DNA of 64,000 nt, taken from NCBI GenBank assembly GCA_947034885.2, contig OX344752.2:10788001-10852000 (forward strand). The letters are read 5' to 3'. The DNA comes from Thuidium tamariscinum (lineage: Eukaryota; Streptophyta; Bryopsida; Hypnales; Thuidiaceae). The translations under genes and the position numbers were made by a program. Of the stretch, positions 24,001 through 36,400 are shown in pieces (position 1 is the stretch's first letter; each line of letters starts with the position of its first letter). The notes beneath the pieces are model-generated. The model made no database searches. It was given only the letters and a program-made list of their open reading frames with translations, and was not told the DNA's origin.

Positions 24001-24604
24001 CCCTAACTGCTGACATCCCAAGCAATTCCGCCAATTCACCATCACCGTCGCAACCTTGTCCAATTGTTTTCTCAAATTTTTCCCGAATTGTTGTCTCGCA
24101 ACGCCGACTTCAGTTTCAATGTACGTGGGTCTACACTTCTCCTTTCTGGCAGTCTTGGATTTGACTCAGCATTGCCGTATTGCTGCATCCATTGCCGGGG
24201 GCTTTCAGGGTTCGGGGTTCTGGTCTGGGGTTGAGGGTTTTAGGATTGTTGGAGTGTAGTCCTTGTTGTGATGAATTTTGTGTGCGGTTGTCTGCTGGAC
24301 GTGGTTGGTATGGGTTTACTTAGAGGGCTTGGGGTGCTGGGAAAGAACTTGGGATTGGTGTGTTGAAAACAAGCTTCGGGTTTATTTTGAGGGATCTTGC
24401 AGTGTTTAAGGTTTAGGGTTTTAGAGGTCCCTCTCCTTCAGTCACGAAGATCACAACAACAGCACATCTGGTTACTATTCCTCAAATGGGAAATCCCACT
24501 AACCAGCTTCGTCTCTCTCCTCTGCTGCAGAATTCTCCCGCGCGGTGTCCGTCTGGCAGCTCCCGGCGTTCACTTCGCGGAACTCTTCTCACTCCCTCGT
24601 GCAG

Positions 24605-24751
24605 GTATCTCTGTCGGTTTCTTTTTTGGAGCAACAGCTTCTGTTTGGTGTCTTCAAGTTTGAAAGTTTGAGTCCCGGACTTAGGGACGAGGAGCGCTTA
24701 CCCTCATACCTATCTCATTAGAGGCTTGCATTGGAGTTTTGTCTCGTGCAG
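24605..24751 (+). other. Probable 5' UTR intron of UMP synthase
   Basis: CTCGTGCAG|GTATCT at 24605 and GTCTCGTGCAG|TGATGG at 24752 would bound a 147-nt GT-AG intron ending two bases before the start ATG. A Py-rich stretch and an ATTAG branch-like context precede the acceptor. This removes the TTG-initiated N-terminal extension of the long ORF. Confidence 0.5.
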
Positions 24752-24753
24752 TG

Positions 24754-26184
24754 ATGGTGGATGCGGCGGTGGATAGCTTGGTCCTGGCCCTGCACAATGT
24801 GGAGGCAGTGAAGTTCGGCGAATTCAAGCTCAAAAGTGGCATCATTTCCCCAATCTACATCGACTTGCGAGTGATAGTCTCCTACCCGAAGCTCTTGCAG
24901 CAAGTTTCGGAATCTGTTTGGGCCACCGTCTCAGGCGTGGAGCAGGATGTGATCTGTGGTGTTCCTTACACGGCGCTGCCCATTGCGACCGCCATTTCGC
25001 TCAAGCACGATGTGCCGATGGTGATGCGGCGCAAGGAGGTAAAGGATTACGGCACGAAGAAGGCAATTGAAGGTTTCTTCACGCCTGGGCAGAAGTGCTT
25101 GATCATCGAGGATCTGGTGACGAGCGGGGCATCGGTGTTAGAAACCGTGGAGCCTCTGGTGGCGGCCGGGTTGAAGGTGACGGACGTGGTGGTGTTGATT
25201 GACAGGGAGCAAGGCGGGCCGCAGACTTTATCCAAGCATGGGCTGAAATTGCACGCGGCGCTGAAACTGACGCGGATTGTGGAGGTTCTTGTGCGCCATG
25301 GCAAATTGACGCAAGAGGTCGCGGACTCGGTAGGGAAGTTTTTGGCCGCGAATCAGACGTCGGTGAGCATGCCGCTCGTTACGCTGACTCCTGCAAAGGG
25401 GAGACGGTTGCCGTTTGGAGAGAGGGCGAGCTTGACGAAAAACCCTACCGGAAAGAAGCTCTTCGAGATTATGGAAAGGAAACAGAGCAATTTGTCGGTG
25501 GCCGCTGATGTGAACACAGCTCGGGAGCTTCTAGCACTCGCGGATGCCGTTGGACAAGACATTTGCGTGCTGAAAACGCACGTTGACATCTTCCCCGACT
25601 TCACTCCGGAGTTCGGTCGCCAGCTTCGTAAAATTGCTGACAAACATGATTTTCTGATTTTTGAGGACCGGAAGTTTGCGGACATTGGGAACACGGCGAC
25701 CATGCAATACGAAGGGGGCATTTACAAGATAGTGGAGTGGGCAGATATCACGAATGCCCACATTGTCCCTGGTGCAGGCATTGTGGATGGTTTGAAGTTG
25801 AAGGGGCTTCCGAAGGGGCGTGGACTTTTGCTTCTTGCAGAGATGAGCTCGAAAGGGACCCTCGCCAAAGGGGAGTACACCCAGGCGGCTGCTCAGATTG
25901 CTGCAGATCATCCCGACTTTGTTATTGGATTTATCTCAACCAACCCCGCTGCTTGGGTGGGAGGGCCTGGCAGCCCCACATTGATTCATATGACTCCTGG
26001 CGTTCAAATGACTGCTGGTGGGGATGCTCTCGGCCAACAGTACAACACGCCTAGCTCGGTAATTGGGGAGAGAGGCAGTGATATTATTATTGTAGGACGT
26101 GGTATTATCAAGGCTGCAGACCCTGCTGCTGCTGCAAAGGAGTATCGCAAGGCGGGATGGGCAGCGTACGAGCAAAGTCTGTAA
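24754..26184 (+). CDS. UMPS: UMP synthase (orotate phosphoribosyltransferase / OMP decarboxylase)
   Basis: This bifunctional enzyme makes the last two steps of de novo pyrimidine synthesis: orotate plus PRPP to OMP, then OMP to UMP. The 476-residue length matches the plant and animal fusion enzyme. The N-terminal OPRT half shows the mobile catalytic loop [16 protein letters not shown] (about residues 92-107) and the PRPP-binding motif [12 protein letters not shown] (about 116-127). The C-terminal decarboxylase half has K about 274 in [11 protein letters not shown], the catalytic [10 protein letters not shown] (D305, K307, D310), the phosphate-binding [10 protein letters not shown], and a terminal VGRGII. 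All key residues are present. The reading frame opens at a TTG at 24739, but ATG 24754 directly after a probable UTR intron is the sensible start. There is no intron in the coding part, unlike the other large genes here. No transit peptide is obvious, so a cytosolic enzyme is likely. Confidence 0.97.
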   Translation: MVDAAVDSLVLALHNVEAVKFGEFKLKSGIISPIYIDLRVIVSYPKLLQQVSESVWATVSGVEQDVICGVPYTALPIATAISLKHDVPMVMRRKEVKDYGTKKAIEGFFTPGQKCLIIEDLVTSGASVLETVEPLVAAGLKVTDVVVLIDREQGGPQTLSKHGLKLHAALKLTRIVEVLVRHGKLTQEVADSVGKFLAANQTSVSMPLVTLTPAKGRRLPFGERASLTKNPTGKKLFEIMERKQSNLSVAADVNTARELLALADAVGQDICVLKTHVDIFPDFTPEFGRQLRKIADKHDFLIFEDRKFADIGNTATMQYEGGIYKIVEWADITNAHIVPGAGIVDGLKLKGLPKGRGLLLLAEMSSKGTLAKGEYTQAAAQIAADHPDFVIGFISTNPAAWVGGPGSPTLIHMTPGVQMTAGGDALGQQYNTPSSVIGERGSDIIIVGRGIIKAADPAAAAKEYRKAGWAAYEQSL

Positions 26185-26981
26185 GCTCAGAATTGTTTGC
26201 ATTGCCACAGTACTCCCAATGTCAGCAAGTTTTGGTCTATCGAATCCTCTGCAAGGCTGGATTGTTAAGATAGTTGGGACATTGGGAATACAAGTGTATG
26301 TTTGCAACGTGAGCTTTCAGGGAGGGACTGTTTCCAATGCGCTGCGGGACAGTGTTTTTTAGGCCACATTGCAGCATTAGGCTTCGTTCTGAATTGACGT
26401 GCTGTGAGAACGTTTGTTATGTTTTTGGAGAATAATTAAAAAACACATGAAGGATTTGCTTCTTGCAAATGTATCAGACTTTATATGCACTTCTATTGTG
26501 GAGCTGTCGACTCAGGAGCACAGCTTTGTTGATTGCAATGTTGGCTCATCAAAAGCTTCAATTGTGCAGATTTACAATCTTTCTGATCTTTTAGCACTTA
26601 TCAATACATATGTTACATTGACTGTACTTAGTATTCGAAGATGCGGAGCTTGTTTTTATTCGAGCACGTCAGACACACAGGTTGGATATAGATCTCGTCC
26701 CTCTCAAGATCAATCATAAGTATGGGAAACAAATCCGAGTTGGTAACCTTTTGATTAAGGAAAATAATCAGGTTCTAGAGGCTCGAGTAAAAATAACGGA
26801 TCGTCACCATGCTTTATTCCATTCTATGTATTACATATTACAAGCCCAGTCTCAAGCAACTTTCTCATCTTCGACAGGTGATTTCTAGTCCAACTTCCTT
26901 GATGTGTCTTCATCCGTTTCCTTTTCCACTTGCTTGGGTGAGGCAAGAATGTATTGTATTGTTGTTTCTGAATAAATCTGG

Positions 26982-27240
26982 ATGTTGGCGCTATCCAGTC
27001 TTTTTCTTGTTTTGGTTGCGAACCAGCGCGGTTGTCAACAACCCATTTGTGAAGTATTCCGGGTTGAAAATATTACGAATAAGAAACTGGTTTTGGATTT
27101 CAATAACAACATGCTGGAAGATTTGAGCATCTATTCTCTTCATATCTCTTCATCAGAATACGAAGACCTTGGTGTTGGCGATGTATGCGGCCTTTCTCGT
27201 GAAGCCAGCGATGAAGAAATCCACGAAAATCGGAAGAGGT
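26982..27240 (+). pseudogene. Exon-like fragment, possibly a J-domain remnant
   Basis: An open frame ends in YEDLGVGDVCGL then SREASDEEIHENRKR, followed directly by a good donor (AAGAG|GTATGT). This resembles the start of a DnaJ J-domain (YEDLGV..ASDEEI..YRK), but with an insertion after LGV. No downstream exon with the essential HPD motif was found by reading to 27960. A second open stretch at 26682-26888 (KINHKYGKQIRVGNLLIKEN) precedes it in another frame. This is most likely a degraded fragment; the family assignment is weak. Confidence 0.22.
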
Positions 27241-28226
27241 ATGTTGCGTGCTTTATCTTGCAATCAGTTTTCAGGTTCCTGGGAGTCAAACTGCAATTAT
27301 GAGTCCACCTGGAAGCTGTTAATTCATGTTACTTTCGTCTTAAGCCACGCTAATTTGAGTTTGTTTTTGAGTTGACATCCTCGGGGACTGAGACTTTCTT
27401 TCAATCGCTAGTATGGGGTGAACGAATTTGCGGAAAATTAGCATAGCATGTTACTTCCCGGCTGATGTTAGTGAGGGTTCATGAGGTTCTGAGACAGTTC
27501 CTGTGTTCGTCATTTATTTGTAATTTACCAGGTCATGATTTCCTTTCACTTTCCTTCTATTTGTTTTTCTTGAGATCTATCTCAGTATTACGATCCTCGT
27601 ACTGTTAAGGTCCATATTGTCACTAAAGATGTGAGGATGCTATGGTGTTGCTATGCCTTCAGCAGCAAGCTTTTATTTGAAACGGATACTGTGCCTACTG
27701 TTTGTTTTGTTTTCTTTCTGAGGAGCTTATTCAGCTTCTGTGAACAAGAAAATTCTCGAAACTCTTGAAGAGTCTCAGCCTCGGCTAAGTTTATTGATCG
27801 TTGATTCCGCTCCCTTCAGTCCTTCGCAGCAGAGCCAGACAAAAACAAAACAGATTCCCTTGAGATAAAAAAAGGAGGCAGGTAGCATTGTTGATTGCGT
27901 AGCGTCACCTTAGTGTAAATGCTCATGTCTATAAGTCTATCATTTGTGATTTGTGCAGGTCAATAACCCAAGGTACTACTGTGTTGAAATATTATTCGTC
28001 TCGCGAATGAGATTTGTCTTGTTATTGCAACCCAAAACCTACTAAGGTAGAAACATCCATTCGTGCACTTGTTCTTATTCTTGGACCCTAGACTCCCCAA
28101 TTATGTCCTAGACTTTGGTTAATGTGTCCTCCAAATGCCTAAAGGTGATCCATAGATGCATTTGAAGGACACACTTATCTTTGATAGATTGACAATTAAT
28201 TTTTGCAGAATTTAGGTATATGATAG

Positions 28227-28267
28227 TTTTAATAGTCTGCAAAAATAGTTTTTGCAGACTATTAAAA
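28227..28267. repeat. Perfect 19-bp hairpin with 3-nt loop
   Basis: TTTTAATAGTCTGCAAAAA is followed after TAG by its exact reverse complement. It lies in AT-rich spacer and may be the centre of a small fold-back element. No flanking target duplication was identified. Confidence 0.7.
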
Positions 28268-29653
28268 TCATTAAAAAATTATATAGGACATTCAATTTTT
28301 TTTATTTTTTTGGAATATTTATGATTTTCATTCACTAATACTACAAAAATATTATTTTTTGGAAGAAAGGTGTTTCCAATTATGTTGAATTGTTTATATT
28401 GATGGCTTTGGGTGTTTCGACCTTAATCTTCTAAAGATGAATTGGTCACCATAGAAATCATCTTTTTTGAAAGTATAAATCATCTAGTTTAAAACAGTCA
28501 AAGTGTTTATTAGAGACCAAGCTACTATTTATGATCTTTTTTTTGCACACAATTCTAAGGATGAACAATTATTCTTTTGTCTAACATACAAGACTTCTTT
28601 GTCATCTACTGGACCATTCTAGTCAGTGGCATCTTTAGAAGGTTAATTTGTTGAAAAACTTAGAATCAAAAATATTGAGGTGATTGTTAATTGAAGAACA
28701 TTGAAGTGAGTAACATTTGGATACTATGAGTACTTTGAAGAAGTTTTTAGCCCTTCTAGGTTTGAGAAGCCCAATTTGGATTTTAGCATAGTTTATTTTT
28801 GTGTATTTGACATACAAAAGGATTGAATTGACATTTCTAGTGATTACAAAAGTTTGTATTTATGTTGAGCAAGATCCAATGACACATAACTCTTCAAATT
28901 TAGATTATTGTTGAACCTCTTACATACATGAGAAATTGTGAAATGGCTACAAATCCTAAATATATGAGGTGGTATGGAAACAATATAAGATAAAGATATT
29001 AAAATGATGTCCTAATGAAAGATTTTAGGTGTGGAATCTTCAATCCAATGGTATATGTCATATTTTATTATATATCTTAAAAGCATTTTAAAAGCAAGAT
29101 ACAAGATTGTATATATGGTACCTATTAGATATCCATCAAGGGTTAACTTGGCTTAAATGTCCCATACTTATATACTTCTTCTTAATATTAGACAAGGTTG
29201 TGAAGAAGGTATACTTTTTTTTGGTTGTAAGTAATGCTTAGCCATACCTAGTTTCTTTTTCTATTAAATAAATAATGTGGATTGTCGAAGAGTTGCTAAT
29301 TCCCAATGAAAACCTATGTGTGCCCAAAATCAATTTATTTATTTATTCATCCACCAACCTTAATCCAAAGTCATTCTATGATGTTTACAAATGGAATGCC
29401 TATTATTGGAAATGGCACATGGACGTAAGTATAGTATGAATTTATGTATTGGAAAAATGGACTCTAATTTAAAGTAAAACCACGTCACTACAATAAGCAA
29501 AGTCTCACATTTGAAGGTGTTAGTAAATTAAGAAGATAATGCATATTATAGATTGAGTTTTTCTTGACATCAAGTATATATATATTCATCTACTTCACAA
29601 ATTCTTGGTCTATTTTCTAATAAACTACTATTTCTATAAATTTTTAATGCAAT

Positions 29654-29750
29654 TTGGATATGGATATGGATACGGGTATAGACTTTGATATGGATATGGA
29701 TATGGATTTTGATACAAATACAAATACAAATATGATGCAATACTGAAATA
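29654..29750 (+). repeat. TGGATA / ACAAAT microsatellites
   Basis: Imperfect TGGATA hexamers run for about 55 bp and pass into ACAAAT hexamers. It is a simple-sequence tract with no other feature. Confidence 0.85.
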
Positions 29751-31055
29751 TAAATATAGATACGGGATACAAGATAATTGTCCTATATTGTTTGTCAGTT
29801 ACATTGGTCTTTGGAAATTACAAGAGGAGGGGAGGGAGGAGGGGGGGGGGTTATGAAAAGATAAAAAGTTAAAAATATTTCGGGGGGGTACGGGGGGTGG
29901 TTAAGGTGAAATTTTTTTAAATTATTTGTGGGTGTAGTTATTGCCTCTGTTAGGTGCACAATTTGTAACTATGGATCCTAAAGAGGTAGTAACTGCCTGC
30001 ATCAGCATCAGTAACTGTCTACATCATTACAAACTAGTGAAATATAAATGCACTTTAGAAAATTCAAAATAAAATTTTTATGACCTAAATTTTGTGTAAC
30101 CATTCAAACCTTCTACAAGGTTGATAACAAATGTTGTGAAAAGAGTAATTTATCAAATTGATTTTTTACTACAAACCTTAATAAAAAAATTATTGCATGA
30201 CATGTGATTTTCATTGTTTTGTAGGTAGCCCGAGAAGCTCAAAAAACTTCTTCAAAAAACACTTTTAAGAAATAAAAATTTGAAGTTGGTTCTTTAGATT
30301 TATATAGAGATGGAAAGCTTTGAATCATTCCATTTGGATTTATGAGATGAAAATTATGAGGTGTTTTAGTTAGTGATAGTTTGTAGGAAGTTATAGAATG
30401 TCTACTCTTAAATAAACTTTGAAGTCCTTTATTTAGATCAATTTTTAATATTTTTGAAAAAAATAAAAAATTTGGGTGTAGATTGTTTATTACAACATTA
30501 CCACCATTGGGATTGCCATTTTTTAATTTAATAAATTAATTGTTAGAAATTTATTATTTTTAATCATTCTCTACTTCTTTCTGTTTACTATTTTTTTTGT
30601 ACATGTTGTATGATTCTAAATGATTTGAAAATTTTCAAGACTTTAGCCAACTTGACTTGAAGAATGAATCCAAAGAGTTACAACCATTTTAGACATTTTT
30701 TCATACAAATGTGGCCCTTTGAAGTGTAGTTGCTTGGATTTCCGCAGTGGTAAAAAAAATAATTCTATGACTTCAAACAATATTATCTTGCAATCTACAT
30801 GGTGGAATTTTTTGAAATTTTTCTATATGCTCTCAACTGGTTCACTAAAAGATCCTAAGGTTATATTATTCCAAAAATATATATTTTTTCTAAAATATGG
30901 TAGTTATTCTAGAAATGACAATTTTGGAGTGGTTTTGGTGAAAACTTAGTCAAAAAACTTTAGGGTTTAAGAGAGATTAGGACCATTTTTTTAATCTTTA
31001 TCTTTCTAACTTTAGTTATAACTAAATTCATCTACTAAAGTAAAATGTCTAGTTA

Positions 31056-31227
31056 CACTAAAAGAAAAAAGGATGTTTTAAGTATAGTCCTACTAGTATA
31101 GTCTTTTAAACAATGACCTTTAAGTAAAGTTTTTAGTAAATTTTTTCTAAAAACCTTACTTAAAGGTCATTACTTAAAAGACTATGCTACTAGGGCTATA
31201 CTTAAAACATCCCTTTCTCTTGTAGTG
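31056..31227. mobile_element. 172-bp fold-back MITE with CACTA-like ends
   Basis: Inverted arms of about 80 bp (left CACTAAAAGAAAAAAGGATG; right end, reversed, CACTACAAGAGAAAGGGATG) are separated by a few bases. They differ at roughly a dozen positions. The CACTACAAGA-type termini are those of the CACTA (En/Spm) superfamily. A clean 3-bp target duplication is not evident (TTA before, GTT after), perhaps through mutation. No transposase sequence is present, so it is non-autonomous. Confidence 0.75.
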
Positions 31228-33418
31228 GTTTCATTCTCCAATTATATCTAGTCCAAATTTTCATCTTCTATCGGAGTTATCAAACTCCAAATTCCAATAC
31301 ACTTGTGTTTATTGAGTGCACTAGTCATTTATGTCGAGTTGTTTAACTCCAATGCATAAATCCATCATTTGTAGATATCCATCTCTAAGTGTTCCAATGC
31401 CCTTGTCATCCAATTGAAATTATCTAATTTGAGTGTATAAACTCAACATCTAGAGATATCTATCTTTGGGCAATCTTTGCTTATCTACTAATGCATATTC
31501 CATCATGAATTAGTTCATGATCATCCATCAATGCATTCATCCATCTAAAGTCATGACAAAAGCCATGACACAATCATTTATCCTTTCATCTATCGATGCA
31601 TCTATCAATCTAAGATTATGACAATGGTGGTGAGAGAAGGAATGAATCTATTTGGATGAACTACTTTCCTTTTTCCATCTCCCATCACTACTATTGCTCT
31701 CAATCATGTGATTTTGTGGCAACCAATTTTATGTAGAAAAAAAACATCTTCACTATGAAACTTTTCATAGCAATTGCAAATCAACTTCTACATATTAGTC
31801 TTGCAACTTTGGTTCAATGGCTTTGGCTTAGGCCAATGGATGAGGTAGTCACGAGTTAAAAATTGGTGGTTTACTTAGTGGGGTGTTTACCACTATAAGT
31901 CAGTCATTCAACTATAGTAGATGGTCGAATGACCTCATTATCATATTAAAATATGAATTTTTTTGGGAAAAAACATCTTGGTTCTAAAATTCGATCTACT
32001 TTTCAATAGAGGCATGGAGGATGGAATTTGCCATTTAAGTCCACAAAGCTTAGATAGTTGATCAATTTCAAACAAATGCTTTGTTTATGATGGTCAATGA
32101 AAGATAAGAAAATAAATAGGAAGAATAGGAAATTCTCATTGAAGAGTATATTGGTGTAGGGTCTCTCCCATGTGAATCAAAGCAAGTTCTAATAAATTTT
32201 ATGAAAAAGAAGAGAGGGAGACACATCCATCACAATTTGATTTAAACTTTTTAAACTCAAATTGAATAAGATAGGGTTATTTAAAGCTTATAGAAGTAGG
32301 TTAATATTGAAGGTCATGTATAAGTATTGCCATCAAATGTCAAACAATTGTCCATGAGTGGTGCAATTGAAGTAAAAAAATTGAAGGCATGCAAACTTGA
32401 AACTCTAACAACATAATGTATGAAAGGTAATTAAATACCCCCATTCTAAGCTAAATGAGAGCAAGTCCATTGTAGGCAAAATTATATGAGTAGTATGTAC
32501 ATTTCAGGACTTGAATGTAGATGACTAATATAGTTTTGTTGACAATGGACATGCTCCCATTTAACTAAGAATGGGGTAGTTTATCTTCATTGTTTAGGAT
32601 AGCACAAAGTATCTTATAGATCCTAATTGGCCATATTATTTACATTGAAATTTTATCTACTTTCAAATCAAACTCAAACTCCAACCAACATAAAACTATA
32701 CAACAATAATCCCCAAATGGCACCAATTCATCACAAGACAATTTTTTATTCATATATTATAAAGTCATGGAATAATAGTAAGAGCAATTCTTGGAACATA
32801 GGCAAAACATGGACAGGGTAATATAAATACCTTCCCCTTCTTCTTCATCAGCGGTTCCATCCATAGCCTCCAAGCCCAGCCTCAATCCAAAAACAATGGT
32901 CATCTTCCTCAGTTGGTTGCATTCCTATCCCAACCAACCAACGTTCCTTTCTCGTCGTGCTTTCCTCCTTTCGGTTCCTTCCGTTCATTGTCGTCTCGGC
33001 TAAGTTGGGGTCGAGCTGAGCAAATGAGAAGCCAACAACACTGGCTGGATGTAAACTAAAGAGCATGTGAGGTGGCAAGCGCAATTCGCAGCAGGTGGGT
33101 GACACTACTTCGTTATGCTTTTATCAGATTTTAAAATTCGAGTTTTGGAATCGCACTTTTGCTCTTGTGGTTTTGATAATTCGGATTTGGAAGAATTTGT
33201 GTTGTTTGTTGCATTGTTGGTCTGTTTATTTGTAGCTTGGAATGGTTTGTAATGGATTGGCGGAGTGAGGGTGAGTGGAGGTGGTTCTGGTAAGAGATGC
33301 AGACAGGGAGGGAGAAGGATTCTATCGATTATTGTTGTGTGGGATTAGAGTGCAGGGTGGTGGGTTGTTGCTCTGGCTATCTTTCCGAATTAGGGTTTTC
33401 GGCTCTCGCTCCCCTGCA

Positions 33419-36400
33419 ATGCTGGCCAGACAGAGCCACGCTGTAGTGTCACGGGGAATTTTTTGCATTCGAAGGGCGCATTATCCAAAGAGATCGTCCT
33501 TTGCGGTTTTGAGTGGCAGGCCAGGTGTTACTGTTGCTGCTGCTACTGGAGCATCTTCGTCGTCATCGTCGTCTTCGTGTTGTTGCTCTAGTTTGCGAAG
33601 CTCCACGGTTTTTGGTTGCGGGATTGGTGAAGAGGCGCCATTGAGTGGCAGGTGTTTCTGGACGAGAAACTCCGCGAGAATGTCAGGCGAGATGGATGGA
33701 GATGAAGGCTCTGCGTCGCACAAGCACACGAATCGTCTTGCGAAAGAGCACAGCCCTTACCTTCTTCAGCATGCTCACAATCCTGTGAGTGTAGCTTAGG
33801 GCTTGATGTTTTGTGTTTTACTTGTCTTTGGTTGAATCTGTAATGTGCTTCATGTATCAGTGGTGTAGTCTGTGTTGGTACCCCAACTTCTGTGGCCAGT
33901 TGTGCTCAAACTGTAGTTTTGTTTTGTTATGATGGCTGTCCAGTTTCGCAATTTGTGTGCTTGTTACCAAAGTGAGCCTGACAACACAACTCTCTGCTTG
34001 TTGAGACTACTGTTTCCTTGCCGCTCTTAGAGTTTTAGAATGTGATTCTGATATTGGCTTTTTCTCCAGACCAGGTCTTAGAATTCTAATGGTGTGAATT
34101 GTTAAGTATGGTCTTTCTTGTTGCCCTATTCTAAATCCCCTCCTTTGTAGCTAAATTTACTATCTTCTCTAATTTTTGATGTCAAAAATATATTGACATT
34201 CAGTATCTTGTGTTCCATGTTGCTGCTTGAAGGTGGATTGGTACCCATGGGGTGAGGAAGCTTTTGCCAGAGCACGAGCTGAGGACAAGCCAATTTTTCT
34301 TTCAGGTATCGAACTTCTCATGATGTACTTTTTCATGTAGTCATTTTGACGCATTTTTCATACCCTTGCTTATGCGATGAAAAATTTGCATGAGATTTTG
34401 CATTTGAATGTGCAATAATTGTCTTCCTGGCATTCATAAGTTGCGTTCCTTTGATATTTCTATATTTTCATTTGTAGATATGGTGACCTCAAACGACTCT
34501 CTTGTATGAATATTATTATGAAATGTAGTGCCTTTTGTGTAGTTTCCCGATAGTGGTTATTTTACTCTCTTGGATCGGTTTCATTCTCTGATTCTTATCT
34601 TGACCGCTGTCTGTTTTTAGTCTGCATAGTAGCTACTGTGGAAGGGAGTTCTATCATTTTCTGCTTTTGTTGCTGACACTTGTGTCTGTTGTGGTCCATC
34701 ATCTGGGGTTTTGATTCTCAAGTCGGTTACAGCACCTGCCACTGGTACGCGTTTATTCCGACTGTTGTTTTCGGTAGTAAGATGCCTTCACTTCTACCAA
34801 TTTTTTTGGTCAAAGAGAGAAGTATAATCAGGTGTATAAGAACATTTTAGTCGTATCAATGAGCTTTATACTTCAACGTACCTGAGAAGAAGTTCAATTG
34901 TCTTGCATGTGTTATGAGACGTAGGCAGTTCTAGGACTTTTAGCATGAATTTTTCCTGGAAGCGTCGCAAAGGGTTTCCTAAATGTTTTTAAAGTGGTTG
35001 CTTCAATATTAATAGGAGTTAAAATGAATCATTTAACGAATGCTACAAAATATACTGATAGAAGACAGCATGCCCTGACTTTTGAATGTTAAGAATATGT
35101 TTCGGAAGTTATCATAATTGGCTATGAACTTTCGAAGTGATACATTTTATTTTAAGTTCAAGTCTTGTGGGGTTCATGAATTCTTTCTGTGGGGTCAGGT
35201 GTCATGTTATGGAGGTGGAATCGTTTGAGAGTGAAGAGATTGCTAAGCTCCAGAATGATTGGTTTATCAACATTAAGGTTAGCTCATCTACCTCACACCG
35301 TGTTTAAGGTTTAATCATGACTTTCCAAAGTCATCTCGGCGAGCATTTACTTGGGTCTTAAGAGGATGGGCAGGCATGGTACTAGTGTAGTGACAAAATT
35401 TGATTTGAAGTAGACAAACTTAAATGAGCTTCTGGTGTTCTTTCGCAGGTTGATAGAGAAGAACGGCCTGATGTCGATAAGGTGCGCTTTGTCCCGTCCT
35501 TACTTCGAGGTCATTTTGAGTAGGCAGTATTAATCAGTATAACGAACTTTGTATTGCATGTCTTCTCATTTGTGGTGGGGATAGGACCTGTAGTGCAGAC
35601 TTGGTATTCTGTAAGACATCAACGGCAATAAAGTCATATCCAAAGTACAGAGGGCCCTAGTGTATTTATAATACCAAAGGTTAATGAGACCAACTCCGTT
35701 GAGACCCTTTTCTGTAAATCTTAATTAGTCTCCCTGAGTGGGTCGGCTTGCACGGCCTAACTGTTTTTCCAACCTTATCACAAACCCTACTCTCTCCGTT
35801 TATTAGGGTTCATTATTTATGAGGGTATTTATCTGCGGGGTAAACCGTACACTGAATTGGGTTTCCTCCTTCGGTATTCTGTAGTATAACTAACCTGTTT
35901 TGGAGATGAGGAACAAGCAAACTTATTAAGTGGAAATAACTTTTTCTGATTGGTAAGGTTTCTGCACACAGGTTTATATGACGTACGTACAAGCTTCTCA
36001 AGGAGGTGGAGGATGGCCCATGAGTGTATTTCTAACTCCTGAGTTAAAGCCCATAGTTGGTGGCACTTACTTTCCTCCGGACGACAAGTACGGGCGTCCT
36101 GGCTTCAAAACTGTTCTGAAGTGAGTTCCGTTTCTGTCATGTGCAAATTTTGGGGGGACGCGGGCTTACACGGATTCTAATAGACTTCTATGTGTTGTAC
36201 TTTGTTTCCTCAATTGGAAGGAACCAAACCTTGGAAGGAACGAAATGCTGTAACATCTTGTTGCTGATCCATAATTCTGGATACGAGGGTTTTCTACAGG
36301 CACTCGGCTTGAGCACTGTGTTCAGCAACTTTATAACAGTTGCTGTCTTCATAGTACAGAACATGGACTTTTGATGTCTTAAATGTTCATTTTTAATTTA

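Larger units (their letters stand above)
26185..33418. other. Intergenic region with decayed fragments and repeats
   Basis: The first 300 bp is UMP synthase 3' UTR. 26680-27240 has two exon-like open stretches (next entry). 27.9-32.8 kb is AT-rich without supported genes. It contains a perfect hairpin at 28227, a TGGATA microsatellite at 29654, G-rich runs near 29830-29910 and a CACTA-like MITE at 31056. The last 600 bp rises in GC and is probably promoter and 5' UTR of the next gene. Confidence 0.55.

Noticed and set aside
24739..24753. TTG start giving UMP synthase five extra residues
   Set aside because: A non-AUG start is unlikely, and the segment ends in a splice-acceptor-like CGTGCAG directly before the true ATG.
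25047..26307. Minus-strand and frame-shifted ORFs inside UMP synthase
   Set aside because: They are antisense or shifted shadows of a strongly coding GC-rich frame.
33275..33418. Upstream GTG extension of the SPATA20-like protein
   Set aside because: There is no ATG in this stretch. The first in-frame ATG at 33419 opens a good transit-peptide-like sequence.
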